A DNA stretch of 50,284 nucleotides from an uncultured Roseiflexus sp. (GCA_937935075.1 CALGYB010000048.1:1-50284), one strand, 5' to 3'; positions 12,228 to 21,413 are shown, numbered from the stretch's first letter. The notes: generated from the letters alone by a model not told the origin. Program-made: numbers and translations.

Positions 12228-13922
12228 GTGGATCACGACCTGACGATACATCGTGTTCTGAGCGTCATTCAGCGCGCCACGCAGACGGCGGCGCAGACTA
12301 ACCTTGCTGCGCTGCTTGATCGCACGCTTGATCTGTTTGTCGAAGAAGCGCACGCCGAAGCGGGAACGCTCTATCTGTACGATCCGGATCGTGATGAACT
12401 CGTCTTTCATGTTGTCAAGGGTGATGTGACGAGCCAGCAACTGCTCGGCATGCGCATCCCGGCAAGCCGTGGCGTGGCAGGCGCGGCGCTGCGCGCGCGT
12501 GAGCCGATCTTCGTCCACAATGTCGCCGAAGACCCGCGCTGGGACCGCAGCATCGGCGAACTGGCGTCGCTCCGGTTGCGCACCATGTACTGTCTGCCGC
12601 TGATCATCGAGGAACGACCGATCGGTGTGGTGCAGGTTTTTAATCTGCCTTCCCATGCGATCGATGCCGATGAAGAACTGGCGCTGCTCCGCATTCTTGG
12701 CAATGTGATGGTGAGCGTCATCGATAAGACGCGCCTGCTCGAGGAGACCCATCGCCGTGAACGGCGGCAGCGCGCGCTGGCGGATATTGCGGCGCGCCTG
12801 ACGACGACGCTGGACCGTCAGCATTTGTTGAACCTGATTATGGACTATGCCCGTGACCTGCTCAACTGTGAGGCGACATCGGTATGGGAAATCGATGACG
12901 AAGACGAAGCCAACCCTGTGTTGCGCTCACACGTCGCCACCGGATCGCGCGGTGCAAAAGTCGCCGGTATGACCGTGCCGTTTGGTCAGGGGATCATCGG
13001 GCATGTCGTGGCGACCGGCGAGGTCGTCCGGGTGGACGATGTGCGCAACGATGTGCGCCATTACCAGGGGGTGGACCAGCAGAGCGGCTTTGTGACGCGC
13101 TCGATCCTGTGTGTGCCGCTCCATGCGCCCAGCATCGAACTCGGCGCGGAGCGCGGTCGTGTGGCAGCGCGTATTATTGGCGGCGCCCAGGCGCTCAACA
13201 AAATCGGTGGTCCGTTTACCGATGATGATGTGACTCTGTTCGAGTCGTTTGCCAATCTCGCGGCGACGGTGCTGCAACTCTCGCGGCTGTATGCCGATAC
13301 GCAGAACCTGTTGCTCGGCATGATCAAAGCGCTTGTCGAAGCCGTGGATGCGCGCGATCGCAACAATCAGCGCCATTCGCGCCGCGTCTCTGATTTTTCG
13401 GTGGCAATTGCGGAAGAGTTAGGGCTTTCCGACGAGCAGATGTTCCACGTGCGCATCGGCAGCCTGTTGCACGATATTGGGAAGATCGGCGTGCCGGACG
13501 CCATTCTCGATAAGCCGGGCCGCCTGACCGACGAAGAACTGATCGAGATGCGTAGCCATACAACCAAAGGCTACGAGATTATGAGCCAGGAAGAACTCAG
13601 GCGTCTGCTGCGCATCGAGCTGCCAGCCCTGCTCCAGCACCACGAGCGTCTCGATGGCAATGGCTATCCGCACCGCATCGCAGGCGACCAGATTTCGTGG
13701 ATTGCGCGGATCGTCGCGGTCGCCGATGTTTTCGATGCGCTGACCAGCGCCCGGCCCTACAAAGAACCGTGGAGTGCAGAGCGCGCGATTGCGTATCTTA
13801 CTGAGCGGAAGGGCATTGAATTCGATGTCGCCTGCGTCGAGGCGCTCGCGCGCGCGCGCGCAAAGGGGCATCCGCTGCTCAAAACGCAGGTCGAGCGCGC
13901 GACCGGCATAGAAAGGGGGTGA
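12228..13922 (+). CDS. GAF-GAF-HD-GYP signalling protein
   Basis: A 564-residue cytoplasmic protein. Two GAF sensor domains (about residues 15-170 and 185-350) are linked by a helix (ETHRRERRQRALADIAARLTTTL). A C-terminal HD-GYP phosphodiesterase domain follows: H415-D416 in LLHDIGKIG, H471-H472-E473 and G479-Y-P in HHERLDGNGYP. HD-GYP domains with these residues usually hydrolyse cyclic di-GMP; the GAF ligand is unknown. Start is GTG with GAGGTG five bases upstream. It lies between the DUF512 gene and der with short gaps, suggesting a shared transcript. It has no receiver domain or membrane segment. Confidence 0.92.
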   Translation: MDHDLTIHRVLSVIQRATQTAAQTNLAALLDRTLDLFVEEAHAEAGTLYLYDPDRDELVFHVVKGDVTSQQLLGMRIPASRGVAGAALRAREPIFVHNVAEDPRWDRSIGELASLRLRTMYCLPLIIEERPIGVVQVFNLPSHAIDADEELALLRILGNVMVSVIDKTRLLEETHRRERRQRALADIAARLTTTLDRQHLLNLIMDYARDLLNCEATSVWEIDDEDEANPVLRSHVATGSRGAKVAGMTVPFGQGIIGHVVATGEVVRVDDVRNDVRHYQGVDQQSGFVTRSILCVPLHAPSIELGAERGRVAARIIGGAQALNKIGGPFTDDDVTLFESFANLAATVLQLSRLYADTQNLLLGMIKALVEAVDARDRNNQRHSRRVSDFSVAIAEELGLSDEQMFHVRIGSLLHDIGKIGVPDAILDKPGRLTDEELIEMRSHTTKGYEIMSQEELRRLLRIELPALLQHHERLDGNGYPHRIAGDQISWIARIVAVADVFDALTSARPYKEPWSAERAIAYLTERKGIEFDVACVEALARARAKGHPLLKTQVERATGIERG

Positions 13923-13931
13923 AGGAACAGC

Positions 13932-15416
13932 ATGAAACCGATAGTTGCTCTTGTCGGGCGCCCAAACGTTGGCAAATCGACCCTGTTCAACCGGTTGATC
14001 GGTGAGCGCCGCTCGATTGTGGAAGATATTCCCGGCACGACCCGCGACCGGCTCTACGGCGATACGGAATGGAATGGCCGGGTGTTTACCGTGGTCGACA
14101 CCGCCGGTCTGCTGCTCGACGAAGACGACCTGACGCCGGGCACGCCGCAACTGGAAATTGCGCGCCGGGTGCGCGAACAGGCGGAACTGGCAATCGCCGA
14201 AGCGGATGTCATCATCTTCATCGTCGACAGCCGCGAAGGTTTGACCGCTGCCGACGCCGCCGTCGCCGAGGTGCTGCGCCGCACTGATAAGCCGGTGGTG
14301 CTTGCCGCCAATAAATCCGACAACCGCGAACGGGCAATGGATGCAGTCGAATTCTATGCGCTGAACCTGGGCGAACCCATCCCGATGAGCGCCTACCACG
14401 GCATTGGCGTCGGCGACGTGCTCGACCGGGTGACCGAGGCGCTGCCCGTGGTCGAAGTGGAAGAGGACGACGCTGCGATCAAGATCGCCATCGTGGGGCG
14501 CCCGAACGTCGGTAAATCGTCGCTGCTCAACCGCCTGCTCGGTCAGGAGCGGAGCGTTGTCAGCGATATTCCCGGCACCACGCGCGATAGCATCGATACG
14601 CCGATTGAGATCGATGGCGTTAAGGCATTGCTGATCGACACCGCCGGCATCCGGCGGCGTGGCAAGATCGAACGCGGCCTTGAGCGGTACAGCGTGATGC
14701 GCGCGCTACGCGCCATCGAACGCGCCGATGTCGCGTTGCTCCTTATCGATGCGACCGAAGGCGTGACGGCACAGGATACGCATATCGCCGGTATGATCCT
14801 CGAGTCGCTGAAAGGCGTTGCGATCCTGGTCAATAAATGGGACCTGGTGGTGAAGGACAACTACACCTTCGACGAATTCAGCCGCCACGTCCGCGATGCG
14901 TTCAGGTTCATGCCGTATGCGCCGCTGTTGTTCATTTCGGCGAAGACCGGTCAGCGCGTCGATAAAGTGTTGCCGCTGGCGCTGGATATTGCGCAGAACC
15001 GGCAGCGCCGCATCCCAACATCGGAACTCAATGCGCTGCTGCGGCGCGCCGTTTATGAGCATCCGCCAACTGCGGTGCACAAAGGAGCGCACCTGCGACT
15101 CTACTACGCAACGCAGCCGCAGGTTGCGCCGCCGGTCTTTCTCTTCTTTGCCAATCAGGCGGAGCAGGTGCACTGGGGCTATGCGCGCTATTTAGAAAAC
15201 CGCATCCGCGAGCGGTACGACTTTACCGGCACGCCAATCAAGATCGTGTTTCGCACGCGCACAAAGCGCGAGGAACATGGCAAATCTCCGGCGCGCCGAA
15301 CGCGCGCCACCCCGGCGATCCGCGTCCATAGCGCCGCGTCGCCCGAAGAGCATGTCGAAATCTGGGATCAAGACGATTTCGACGAAGAGGCCGAGGTCTA
15401 CTGGACGAATGAGTAG
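13932..15416 (+). CDS. der: Ribosome-biogenesis GTPase Der (EngA)
   Basis: A 494-residue double-GTPase needed for 50S ribosomal subunit maturation. The first G domain has GRPNVGKST (residues 8-16), DTAGLL and NKSD. The second has GRPNVGKSS (residues 189-197), DTAGIRRRGK and NKWD. The C-terminal KH-like domain follows (IPTSELNALLRRA, then GTPIKIVFRTR). About 50 residues after the KH domain form a charged tail rich in Arg/Ala then Asp/Glu, longer than in most Der proteins. The gene starts nine bases after the HD-GYP stop. Confidence 0.97.
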   Translation: MKPIVALVGRPNVGKSTLFNRLIGERRSIVEDIPGTTRDRLYGDTEWNGRVFTVVDTAGLLLDEDDLTPGTPQLEIARRVREQAELAIAEADVIIFIVDSREGLTAADAAVAEVLRRTDKPVVLAANKSDNRERAMDAVEFYALNLGEPIPMSAYHGIGVGDVLDRVTEALPVVEVEEDDAAIKIAIVGRPNVGKSSLLNRLLGQERSVVSDIPGTTRDSIDTPIEIDGVKALLIDTAGIRRRGKIERGLERYSVMRALRAIERADVALLLIDATEGVTAQDTHIAGMILESLKGVAILVNKWDLVVKDNYTFDEFSRHVRDAFRFMPYAPLLFISAKTGQRVDKVLPLALDIAQNRQRRIPTSELNALLRRAVYEHPPTAVHKGAHLRLYYATQPQVAPPVFLFFANQAEQVHWGYARYLENRIRERYDFTGTPIKIVFRTRTKREEHGKSPARRTRATPAIRVHSAASPEEHVEIWDQDDFDEEAEVYWTNE

Positions 15417-15839
15417 TCACGATCCCTCAGGAAGAGGAACCGTCGGCAAGGCGCCGATATGCGAGAGCGAACCTGGCGCATGATACGTGATCGTGTAGGG
15501 TCCGATCATGCAAAACATCCCGTCGGTGAGCAGATGCGGCACATTGGGTGCAAGGCGGCGGCCATTGACGAAAGTGCCATTGGCGCTGCCCACATCCATC
15601 ACCATCACTCCTTCCGGACAGGGATGAAACTCGGCGTGGCGGCGTGAGATTCCTTCGTATCCCAACACCAGGTCGTTGCTCAGTGCGCGTCCGACGGTAA
15701 TGGCCACTTCTCCCAGTACCATCCTTCGTTCAATCACCCCATCACGCCGAACAATCAGGCGCGCGGCTGACGTGGAACCTGTTTGTGCCGGCATGTCACT
15801 CCGCGTGGTGGGCGATTGCTGCCCGGAACTGTTGTTCAT
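15417..15839 (-). CDS. FHA-domain protein
   Basis: A 140-residue protein that is almost entirely one forkhead-associated domain, which binds phosphothreonine peptides. The conserved positions are seen in TVGRALSNDLVLGYEGISRRHAEF (GR, N, SRxH) and DVGSANGTFVNGRRL (NGTxVNG). A disordered Ser/Thr-rich N-terminus of about 25 residues could itself be phosphorylated. AGGAG lies seven to eight bases before the ATG. It converges on der. A canonical kinase partner is not in the window; the kinase-like protein at 25-28 kb looks inactive. Confidence 0.9.
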   Translation of the reverse strand: MNNSSGQQSPTTRSDMPAQTGSTSAARLIVRRDGVIERRMVLGEVAITVGRALSNDLVLGYEGISRRHAEFHPCPEGVMVMDVGSANGTFVNGRRLAPNVPHLLTDGMFCMIGPYTITYHAPGSLSHIGALPTVPLPEGS

Positions 15840-15909
15840 AGTCGCTCTCCTGTGCTCCGCTCCTGCACGCGATTGTATCCCGCTCTGCCACGACCGTCAA
15901 ACGGCCATG

Positions 15910-16902
15910 CTACGCATGCTTGAAGATTGATGTGCGCAAATGAAGATTGGCGCCGCATGTCCTACATCGTCCATCATCAACGCCGGTCACGCGCGTAATA
16001 CCGCCGCTCCGCTCGATAACCACCGACATACACGATGGGCAGACCGTCGCCTGGCCTGGTTCTGGTCCGTACACGTATGTCAAACCCGCCTCTGCGCCTA
16101 TCCGGCGGGCGCGCGCGACCGACGCTGCGGCCGCTGCGCCGGCATCACCGGGGATGACGTGCCATGGCGTGAATGGACTGAGCGCTGTCCGGATCCAGTT
16201 GGTCAGTCCGTGAATATGGTCAACCGAGTCATTCACGCCGGGATGCAGGCGGGTGACAACCTCGACGTGACAATGCCAGCGATGAAAGGCGTGCGCGGCA
16301 ACTTCCAGAATGCCGCGCCATCGTTCCACGCCGGCAAGGCGGCGATATGCAGCGTCGTCGAAGGCGCGCAATTCCAGGCATATCCCATCCAGGTAGTGCC
16401 CGATCTGATCGAGCGCTTCGATCGTCAGGAACCCGCTGGTCACGAGTGCGGTATATCGGCTGGTCGCTCGCGCCGTGCGGAGCAGGTCGAACACATACTC
16501 GTGCGCCACGGATGGGTCGCTGTAACTCCAGACAATACCCCGGCAGAGACGATCCAGCGCGAATGTCGCGGCGCGCTCTGGGGCAAGCCGTCGTTGCTGC
16601 TGTTCGTCTGATGGCGTTGTTCCATATTGCCCGCGATGCTGATCTTCCGGAAACGCATATCCCCACCCGCCGAGCGTCAGCACCTGGGTGCCTGGAAAAA
16701 AGTGCCATAATCGATGTTCGTCGATCGGCCCAACCGTTGCGACACTGATGAGTCCATCATTGTGAACGGCAATGCCATTCGTATCACGGGCGCGCACCCT
16801 GCAACGCCCTTTCTGGTGCGGCTTCAATTCGCAATGCCACTGGCAGACATTGCAGCGTAGCGCTTCATCATCGAGCGCTTCAACAAGACTGGTGTAGCGC
16901 AT
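15910..16902 (-). CDS. AmrS-type radical-SAM-like protein lacking the cluster cysteines
   Basis: A 330-residue protein matching the AmmeMemoRadiSam/pyruvate-formate-lyase-activase-like family along its length. N-terminal cysteine cluster: LRCNVCQWHCELKPHQKGRCRVRA. A family-like stretch PIDEHRLWHFFPGTQVLTLGG is followed, where the family has GCNxxCxFCQN, by WGYAFPEDQHRGQYG with no cysteine. Core strands remain recognisable (IVWSYSDPSVAHEY, LVTSGFLTIEAL, HVEVVTRLHPGVNDS). The C-terminus keeps two Cys pairs, CPSC and CRTCG. It therefore probably cannot hold the SAM-cleaving 4Fe-4S cluster in the normal way. ATG 16902 is chosen for the AGGTGGG just upstream; the frame is open to 16962. It is divergent from lepB. 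Confidence 0.72.
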   Translation of the reverse strand: MRYTSLVEALDDEALRCNVCQWHCELKPHQKGRCRVRARDTNGIAVHNDGLISVATVGPIDEHRLWHFFPGTQVLTLGGWGYAFPEDQHRGQYGTTPSDEQQQRRLAPERAATFALDRLCRGIVWSYSDPSVAHEYVFDLLRTARATSRYTALVTSGFLTIEALDQIGHYLDGICLELRAFDDAAYRRLAGVERWRGILEVAAHAFHRWHCHVEVVTRLHPGVNDSVDHIHGLTNWIRTALSPFTPWHVIPGDAGAAAAASVARARRIGAEAGLTYVYGPEPGQATVCPSCMSVVIERSGGITRVTGVDDGRCRTCGANLHLRTSIFKHA

Positions 16903-16937
16903 GGACCCACCTGCTAGCATTCTCGTGCCTGATCGGG

Positions 16938-16943
16938 TATAAT
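16938..16943 (+). promoter_or_regulatory. -10 box of lepB
   Basis: Perfect TATAAT preceded by GGG, about 107 bases before the lepB ATG. No -35 match at normal spacing. A second weaker possibility is TTGCGC (16967) with TATAAA (16988-16993), spacer 15. Confidence 0.5.
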
Positions 16944-17050
16944 CCTGAAGTACGCCGCGCAAGGCGTTGCGCTGGCGTAGGGTGCATTATAAATCCTGAC
17001 AGCCGGTCTGTTGCCCGGCAACCGGGCGCAGCCGACACGATAAAGAGCGT

Positions 17051-17782
17051 ATGGACGAAACACCACTGCGTCGCCGGCTTGGGCTGGATCGCCCTTCGAT
17101 CGCCGATCACCCGGTCGAGACAGCCGATACACCTGCTGTCGCTCCCTCCCCGGCGCCGGCAGTCCGCAGCATTGTGCGGGAGATGCTGGAAACCGCCATC
17201 TTTATTCTACTGGTCTTTTTGATTGTGCGCGGTGCGATCCAGAATTTTAAGATCGAGGGCCAGAGCATGGAGCCAAATCTGCACAGCGGGCAGTACATTC
17301 TGGTCAATAAACTGATCTTCTTCCACTTCGATCTGAATGCGCCGCTGCGCCTGCTGCCCGGTAATGCCGATCTGCCGCCGCGCGTGGTCTATCCCTTTCG
17401 CACCCCGCGCCGAGGCGATGTGGTGGTGTTCGAGTATCCGCGCGACATGAGCAAAGATTATATCAAGCGCGTCATTGCCTTGCCAGGCGAAACGGTCGAA
17501 ATTCGAGATGGCCGCGTGTACATCAATGGCATTTTGCTCGATGAACCATACCTTCAGGGCATCACAACCACCTGCCGCTTCGAAGATCCATGCGCCCGTG
17601 GTCCGGTGGTGGTCGATCCAGGGACGGTCTTCGTCATGGGAGATAACCGCACCAATAGCAGCGACTCGCGTGAATGGGACGATCTGCCGCTGGATCGGAT
17701 TATTGGACAGGCATGGATTTCGTACTGGCCGCGTGAGCATTGGGGCGCGATCCCTTTGCCAACGTATGCTGCACTGCCATAA
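17051..17782 (+). CDS. lepB: Signal peptidase I
   Basis: A 243-residue type I signal peptidase that removes signal peptides from exported proteins at the outer face of the membrane. One N-terminal transmembrane segment (MLETAIFILLVFLIVRGAI, about residues 45-63) follows a 40-residue Pro/Ala-rich cytoplasmic tail. The catalytic serine is Ser72 in EGQSMEPNL and the general base Lys139 in DYIKRVIALPGE. Box E is MGDNRTNSSDSREWDDL. A Cys pair in the inserted loop (TTTCRFEDPCARG) might form a disulfide. AAAGAG precedes the ATG. The glycosyltransferase gene starts 21 bases downstream. Confidence 0.96.
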   Translation: MDETPLRRRLGLDRPSIADHPVETADTPAVAPSPAPAVRSIVREMLETAIFILLVFLIVRGAIQNFKIEGQSMEPNLHSGQYILVNKLIFFHFDLNAPLRLLPGNADLPPRVVYPFRTPRRGDVVVFEYPRDMSKDYIKRVIALPGETVEIRDGRVYINGILLDEPYLQGITTTCRFEDPCARGPVVVDPGTVFVMGDNRTNSSDSREWDDLPLDRIIGQAWISYWPREHWGAIPLPTYAALP

Positions 17783-17803
17783 CCTATTATAAACGAATCG
17801 CGC

Positions 17804-18961
17804 ATGCACGTTGCTATCAATGCGCATCTTCTTGCCCATACGCGCTCCTTCCGGCGCGCCGGGGTGTCGAACTACGTCGAGGCGCTGCTCATTCACCTGG
17901 GGGAGATCGACCGGCAAAACCGGTACACGGTATATACCACGCGCGGTCTCGACAGCGCAGCGCTTGGGTTGCCGCCCAACTTCCGCGTCCGGTCGAGTCG
18001 TTTGCCGACAATCAATCCGCGCGTTCGCATTCCGTGGGAACAATTGCTGGCGCCGGCGCTCCTGCGCGTCTCCCACGCCGACGTGTACCATGGCGTCCTC
18101 AATGTGATGCCGCTCGCTTGCCCGGTTCCGTCGGTGGTCACCATCCATGATCTGAGCGCGTTTCTGTTTCCGCAGACGTTTCGCCGCGTCAACCGGATGT
18201 ACACCCGGTGGGCGATCCGGGTTGCGGCGCGCCGCGCCCGCTATCTCCTGGCGGTGTCGGAGTTTACCCGGCGCGAAATCGTGCGCTGGCTCCACGTTCC
18301 GCCAGAGCGCGTGGTTGTGACGCCCAACGCTGCCGATGCACGCTTTGCACCCCCTGATCCGGCTGTGCTCGAAGCGTTTCGCCGCCGCGTCGGGTTGCCC
18401 GACCGATTTGTGCTATTCCTCGGCACGCTCGAACCGCGCAAGAATCTGCCGCTGCTCCTGGAAGCATATGCCCGGATTGCGCGCGATGTCGATGCGCCGC
18501 TGCTCATTGGCGGCGCAAAAGGGTGGCTGTACGAGCCGATTCTGGCGCGCGCCGAACAACTTGGCCTTGGCGACCGACTCCGCTTTGTCGGGTATATCGA
18601 TCAGAAAGACCAGGCGCTCTGGTATGCGGCGGCAACCATCTTTGTCTTTCCATCGTTGTACGAAGGGTTTGGCATGCCGCCGCTCGAGGCAATGGCGTGT
18701 GGCACGCCGGTGATTGTCAGCAACAGCAGCAGTCTTCCCGAAGTGGTGGGAGCAACAGACGGACATCCCGATCAGGCGGCGGCGCTTGTCGTGCCGCCAA
18801 CCGACGCCGACGCGCTGGCGGAGGCGATGCTGCGACTGCTCTCTGATGCCGATCTGCGCGCCGAATTGCGGAACCGAGGGCTTGCGCGCGCCCGCTGCTT
18901 CTCCTGGCGCACGACGGCGGAGCGAACGCTGGCGGTGTATCGGCAGGCAGCGTGTGGGTGA
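17804..18961 (+). CDS. Family 1 (GT4-type) glycosyltransferase
   Basis: A 385-residue GT-B fold glycosyltransferase transferring a sugar from a nucleotide donor to an unidentified acceptor. The N-terminal acceptor domain begins [20 protein letters not shown]. The donor domain has [12 protein letters not shown] and the EX7E element with its surroundings, [21 protein letters not shown], followed by SLPEVVG. The C-terminal helix [16 protein letters not shown] is typical. No signal peptide or membrane helix is visible. The substrate cannot be deduced; no polysaccharide cluster surrounds it. It probably shares lepB's transcript. Confidence 0.9.
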   Translation: MHVAINAHLLAHTRSFRRAGVSNYVEALLIHLGEIDRQNRYTVYTTRGLDSAALGLPPNFRVRSSRLPTINPRVRIPWEQLLAPALLRVSHADVYHGVLNVMPLACPVPSVVTIHDLSAFLFPQTFRRVNRMYTRWAIRVAARRARYLLAVSEFTRREIVRWLHVPPERVVVTPNAADARFAPPDPAVLEAFRRRVGLPDRFVLFLGTLEPRKNLPLLLEAYARIARDVDAPLLIGGAKGWLYEPILARAEQLGLGDRLRFVGYIDQKDQALWYAAATIFVFPSLYEGFGMPPLEAMACGTPVIVSNSSSLPEVVGATDGHPDQAAALVVPPTDADALAEAMLRLLSDADLRAELRNRGLARARCFSWRTTAERTLAVYRQAACG

Positions 18962-18995
18962 GGTATGAGGAGTGAGGCGTGAGGCGTGAGAGTGG

Positions 18996-19109
18996 AAGAG
19001 GGAGCGGGCCTGACCCTTGAGGTCTCTGCTGCCTACTTGACAAAGCGATCAAGGAGTGCGGGAACGTGAAAGAAGAGGGAGCGGACCTGACCCTTGAGGT
19101 CTCTGCTGC
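18996..19109. repeat. 37-base direct repeat carrying a dispersed 13-base motif
   Basis: Copies at 18996-19032 and 19073-19109 read AAGAGGGAGCGG, then CCTGACCCTTGAGGTC and TCTGCTGC, with one difference. Each contains GACCCTTGAGGTC (19012-19024, 19089-19101); an inverted copy is at 19173-19185 and related ones at 22926 and 23014. The DNA from here to about 19380, including CTCTGCGCCTCTGTGGT near 19229, looks intergenic although one frame stays open. Confidence 0.75.
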
Positions 19110-19381
19110 TGACCGATTTCTGCTATGGAACCTCGCTGACAGAACGATCCTTACCCCCTGTTTATGTGTATCGACCTCAAGGGTCTGGGGGAAGGCGAAA
19201 GGTTGAAGGTGGAACCACTCTGAGCACCTCTGCGCCTCTGTGGTTCAAAAATGGGTGCAATGCAGGTTGGCAGGCGGATAGAGGCGCACGGCATTCCCCT
19301 GATCATACAGATATGTCTCAAACACACGCGAAGCATCCCGCTATGCGCGAGTTCCGGCAAGCGCATCACTGGCTTCTTCCA

Positions 19382-20371
19382 ATGATATATGCCTGGGTTG
19401 TCGCCTTCTGGCGCCAGAGCTTCGGTGTTCGTCAATCACCTTTTATCGCCTGGTTCCCCGCGCCCACGTTCCGGTTCTCGCATCGCAGGCTGCGCATCCC
19501 GGTTCTCAGTTCTCAGTTCTCAGTTCTCATCACCCGCATCTTTATCATCATCTCACTCGCCATCGCCCTTTCACACACACCCGTATCGCTGGCGACAGCA
19601 CCGGTGCATGGACAGCCATTCGTGCGCCCGACATTCGCAGCGCAGATGGAAACACTGCGTCCGGTCATTCTCGACGCAGCGGCGCGCCACAACGATCCGG
19701 CGATTTCGGGGATGGACGACGCAGAGTTTGCATCGATCATCGCCCTGGCGCTCTACAACGAACATTTTGGCTGGCTGGAAGAGGCGGTTCCGCCATTACG
19801 CCCGCTGACGCCGTGGTATCAGGCGGCGCAGATGACGCTCAACGCCTTTGGCGCCGACCTGACCGTCTGGCCCAGCAATATTCGCCCCTCCGTAGCGCTC
19901 GAAATGCTGCGCGGCGAACTGCCGGTCAAAGGTTCAGACCGACCCATCAGCATCGATCTGCATATCTCAGGGAGCCGGATCGATCCGGCGCGCTATCGCA
20001 CGCAGGCGGAACTGTACGCTGCCATCAACAGCGAACTGATCCGGCCCGCGCTGGCGGTCGAGTATCTGGCAGCCAACCTGGAGCGCGGTGTGCATCGCGC
20101 GCGCTATGAAGGCGTACCGGTGACCTGGCAGGCGCTCGCTGCCTGGCACAATCAGGGAATCGTCGCTGCGGAGGATATTGCCGCCAACCCCACTGCCCGC
20201 GACTATGTGCGACGCGCTGCCGTCTACCGCGATCTGGCGCGCGCCTTTATCGTCGCAGATCAGGCGGCACAGCATAATCACGCACTGCCCAGTAGATCGC
20301 CTTTGGCGTCCCATCCGCCGCCACAAAGTTCCAGTTATCCTGATATGTGCGCGCCTGCCAGGGAGTGCTGA
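19382..20371 (+). CDS. Secreted protein of unknown function, possibly lysozyme-like
   Basis: The conserved-looking part begins near 19530 with a hydrophobic segment IFIIISLAIALSHTPVSLA, probably a signal peptide. A helical domain follows with ILDAAARHNDPAISGMDDAEFASIIALALYNEHFGW, VWPSNIRPSVALEMLRGELP and ALAAWHNQGIV. The Glu in LYNEHFGW and the AAWHNQG segment resemble the spacing in lytic transglycosylase folds, but this is only an impression. The start is uncertain: in-frame ATGs occur at 19094, 19313, 19343 and 19382, and a TTCTCAG tandem repeat at 19502-19527 suggests non-coding sequence upstream. The last 40 residues run antisense into the glycosidase gene (125-base overlap) and are low-complexity, so the natural end may have been lost. 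Confidence 0.6.
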   Translation: MIYAWVVAFWRQSFGVRQSPFIAWFPAPTFRFSHRRLRIPVLSSQFSVLITRIFIIISLAIALSHTPVSLATAPVHGQPFVRPTFAAQMETLRPVILDAAARHNDPAISGMDDAEFASIIALALYNEHFGWLEEAVPPLRPLTPWYQAAQMTLNAFGADLTVWPSNIRPSVALEMLRGELPVKGSDRPISIDLHISGSRIDPARYRTQAELYAAINSELIRPALAVEYLAANLERGVHRARYEGVPVTWQALAAWHNQGIVAAEDIAANPTARDYVRRAAVYRDLARAFIVADQAAQHNHALPSRSPLASHPPPQSSSYPDMCAPAREC

Positions 20372-21413
20372 ACTGCCAGAGGCACATCGCTTCGAGCCAG
20401 GGCCATGCCAGCGCCATCTGGTAGGCGCCAATCGTCCAGCGCACCCGTTGCGCCGGACGCACCGCCGCCGACCAGCGCGGATGGTCGTTCCATCCCCCCT
20501 CGGTGATGAAGATCGGCTTGTGACCGTCTCCCAGGTAGGTCAGCAGGTCGTGGATGAGTTCAACGCGCCGGAAGTTGACCTCCTCCGGCGCCGGCGGCGC
20601 ATCGTGCGGTTGCTGCGCGCCATAGTTGTGGACAGCCCAGGCATCAAACCAGGGCGCAGCGCCGGCGGCGTACAGTTCGGTGATGTAGCGCAAGTCCCCC
20701 ATCCGCACCTCGGCGTTGTCGCCGAGATCGCCGCCGGGTGAGAGCGCCCCGGCGATGACGACCGCGTCGGGCACGGCGGCTTTGACGCGCGGGTAGACCG
20801 TTTGCAGCAGCGCGGCATAACCGGCCGGATCGGGTTGCCGCCGCCCCCACTCGAAGGTGAGGTTTGGTTCGTTCCAGATAATGATGTGCCGCACGCCATC
20901 GGCGCGGTAACGCTGAAGGAAGGCTGTTGCATAGGCGGCGAAATCGGCGTAGTGCGCTTCGTCGAGGTAGCGGTCGTTCGAGTCGCGCGGGCGCGCCCAC
21001 TGCGGCGCCATGTCGAGCCGGGCAAGCACCTGCAATCCCTGGCGCACCGCATGGCGCACCACCATATCGGCGCCCGTCCAGTCGAACCCGAAGCGCGAAC
21101 GCGGCTGCACATACGCCCAGGGGAAGAGATCGACGATCCAGCGCGCGCCCATCTCGCGCACCTGTTCGAGCGTGCGCCGGATATACCCCTCGTCGCCGAT
21201 GCCGGTGAGGCGTGTATGAATGCCGATCTTCGGATTGATCGTGATGACCTGTTGCTGCGGCGGGAGGTGCAGCGAGCGCGGCGCGCGCACTGCCCAGAAC
21301 TCAGCGGCGGCTGCGGCGAGCGCCAGCGGTGCGGTGAAGAGCAGCCGGCGGTGACGACGCCAGGAGATGTTGGTTGGAAGTGATGCGCGATTGGTTGGTT
21401 TGCGTTCAGTCAT
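20247..21413 (-). CDS. Secreted GH-A clan glycosidase (GH5/GH39-like)
   Basis: A 388-residue TIM-barrel glycoside hydrolase. After a basic N-terminus with RRHRRLLF comes a hydrophobic stretch (TAPLALAAAAAEFWA, about residues 27-41), consistent with export or membrane anchoring. The acid/base Glu182 is in IIIWNEPN and the nucleophile Glu305 in PIFITEGGW; both are spaced as expected for clan GH-A. Other barrel strands: GARWIVDLFPWAYVQP, QVLARLDMAPQWA, FDAWAVHNYG. Substrate is unknown. The ATG overlaps the methyltransferase TGA (ATGA), so the two are translationally coupled. The 3' end overlaps the convergent gene by 125 bases. Confidence 0.85.
   Translation of the reverse strand: MTERKPTNRASLPTNISWRRHRRLLFTAPLALAAAAAEFWAVRAPRSLHLPPQQQVITINPKIGIHTRLTGIGDEGYIRRTLEQVREMGARWIVDLFPWAYVQPRSRFGFDWTGADMVVRHAVRQGLQVLARLDMAPQWARPRDSNDRYLDEAHYADFAAYATAFLQRYRADGVRHIIIWNEPNLTFEWGRRQPDPAGYAALLQTVYPRVKAAVPDAVVIAGALSPGGDLGDNAEVRMGDLRYITELYAAGAAPWFDAWAVHNYGAQQPHDAPPAPEEVNFRRVELIHDLLTYLGDGHKPIFITEGGWNDHPRWSAAVRPAQRVRWTIGAYQMALAWPWLEAMCLWQFSTPWQARTYQDNWNFVAADGTPKAIYWAVRDYAVPPDLRR

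Noticed and set aside
10578-12824. 748-codon open frame on the minus strand
   Set aside because: It is antisense to the DUF512 and GAF-HD-GYP genes, Arg/Gln/His-rich with no domain, as expected for shadow frames in GC-rich coding DNA.
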